Shown here: in pieces, positions 63,406 to 64,000 of the stretch
Position numbering within the stretch: the stretch's first letter is position 1
How the letters are laid out: every line of letters starts with the position of its first letter
Origin: Paenibacillus sp. cl123
GTDB taxonomy: Bacteria; Bacillota; Bacilli; Paenibacillales; NBRC-103111
Assembly: GCF_900101595.1 (NCBI RefSeq)
Contig: NZ_FMYY01000005.1
Coordinates: 186,001 to 250,000, forward strand
Direction: 5' to 3'
DNA length: 64,000 nt
Position numbers and translations under genes: made by a program
Notes under the pieces: model-generated
Database searches by the model: none
What the model saw: only the letters and a program-made list of their open reading frames with translations
Told to the model about the DNA's origin: nothing

Positions 63406-63447
63406 GCGCAGCGGAGAAACGAATTTCCGCTGCGCTATTTTGTTTTT
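63406..63447 (+). terminator. Intrinsic terminator after frlB
   Basis: GCGCAGCGGA pairs with TCCGCTGCGC across a loop of ten bases and is followed by TATTTTGTTTTT. Between here and the promoter at 63611 nothing further was recognised. Confidence 0.75.
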
Positions 63448-63610
63448 CGGCATGCGCGGCCCCGGTCCATGCATGGGACTGTGGAGAGCGGCGCGCTGGC
63501 GGGGGCTGGTATCGCACTAGTTCTTTGGGATAGCAGGAGTTAGGGGATCGTGCCAATCCGGGGTTGCTCGGATGAGGGACGATTTTTCTTCGTTCGGGCC
63601 AAGATGAATT

Positions 63611-63639
63611 TTGACAATGGATATAGTATGATTTATGAT
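63611..63639 (+). promoter_or_regulatory. Promoter of the GntR regulator gene
   Basis: TTGACA (63611-63616), a 17-base spacer and TATGAT (63634-63639), about 78 bases before the ATG at 63717. Confidence 0.7.
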
Positions 63640-63716
63640 GTTATAAAGAAAAATGGCCGGATTTTACGATCGTTAGTCAATCGTTTATATTATAGGCACG
63701 GAAGGACGTCTATCCC

Positions 63717-64000
63717 ATGAAATTGAACAATTCCAGCGAAAAGCCGCTCTACGTTCAGCTTAAGCAGGTGATCAAGGAGGATATCAACCGCGGCAAATAC
63801 GCGCCGGGCGAGCAGCTTCCACCGGAAGCGATTCTCTGCGAAATGTACGGAGTCAGCCGGATTACGGCACGCAGGGCGATTTCGGACATGGTCGAGGAGG
63901 GCATTCTTCACCGGCAGCAGGGCAAGGGGACATTCGTCAAGGCGAGCAAGATGAAGCGGGAGCTGATTTCGGTGGGCGGCTTCTCGGAGATGACGACAGC
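63717..64000 (+). CDS. GntR-family regulator, FrlR-like (3' partial)
   Basis: The first 94 codons of a GntR/HutC-type repressor, cut by the window end. The winged helix-turn-helix is complete (PLYVQLKQVIKEDINRGKYA, SRITARRAISDMVEEGILHR, GKGTFVKASK) and the sensor (UTRA) domain would follow. Its position after frlD-frlB makes it the likely fructosamine-responsive repressor, as FrlR is in Bacillus. The binding site before the ATG (GGAAGGA) is about 10 bases away. Confidence 0.85.
   Translation, partial: MKLNNSSEKPLYVQLKQVIKEDINRGKYAPGEQLPPEAILCEMYGVSRITARRAISDMVEEGILHRQQGKGTFVKASKMKRELISVGGFSEMTT

Noticed and set aside
1..64000. CRISPR arrays, tRNA or rRNA genes, insertion sequences, phage genes
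   Set aside because: No regularly spaced repeats, cloverleaf or rRNA sequence, transposase or integrase motifs were seen on either strand.

Overview
The window looks like a chromosomal stretch of a Paenibacillus-type Firmicute. The evidence is the strong AGGAGG-type ribosome binding sites, the dense Lpl/YtcQ-like ABC importers, YesM/YesN-type two-component genes, secreted mosaic proteins with CBM, Cu-amine-oxidase-N and FIMAH domains, and the many glycoside hydrolases. No rRNA, tRNA, CRISPR array, transposase or phage gene was seen.

Layout. (1) 1-12.9 kb: the end of an oligosaccharide uptake operon (two permeases and a GH3 glucosidase), a large secreted beta-propeller/CBM protein under a promoter with a cre-like site, a GH36 alpha-galactosidase, and an AraC regulator divergent from a sugar-isomerase-like plus 2-hydroxyacid-dehydrogenase pair. 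(2) 13.0-16.7 kb: a GH78 rhamnosidase divergent from its own AraC-type regulator. (3) 16.8-38.6 kb: a polysaccharide-utilisation region. It holds two permeases, two paralogous solute-binding lipoproteins, two paralogous giant secreted heparinase II/III-like lyases, a four-gene cytoplasmic operon (N-acylamino-acid racemase-like, nitrilase-like, GNAT, M20 deacylase) and a YesM/YesN-like sensor-regulator pair. One sequence box occurs before the transporter operon, before the racemase operon and before the regulator gene, so the region looks like one regulon. (4) 38.7-44.1 kb: a LacI repressor divergent from a maltodextrin-type MalEFG importer, with LacI-type operators and what looks like the eroded tail of an amylase gene. 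(5) 44.2-47.0 kb: a chemoreceptor and a NarL-type response regulator.

(6) 47.3-57.5 kb: ten tightly packed same-strand genes that resemble an uncharacterised specialised-metabolite cluster. They are a BtrH-like protein, an acyl-CoA-dehydrogenase-fold flavoprotein, a stand-alone acyl carrier protein, a three-gene ABC exporter, a membrane-anchored 5'-nucleotidase, a nucleotidyltransferase, a thymidylate-kinase-like enzyme and an ATP-grasp ligase. The ACP, ATP-grasp and BtrH-like combination recalls the carrier-protein-bound amino-acid chemistry of the butirosin side chain. This is the strongest candidate for an undescribed system. (7) 57.5-61.1 kb: a MATE efflux gene behind a structured leader with an intrinsic terminator, and a convergent GH13 amylase with its own leader hairpin. 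(8) 61.2-64.0 kb: fructosamine catabolism genes frlD and frlB and the start of a GntR regulator (frlR-like), each with its own sigma-A-like promoter.

The catabolic regions share one plan: secreted enzymes cut polymers, lipoprotein-dependent ABC importers take up the fragments, cytoplasmic enzymes finish them, and a local regulator controls each set. All functional calls come from reading motifs in the translated sequence; no database search was possible.
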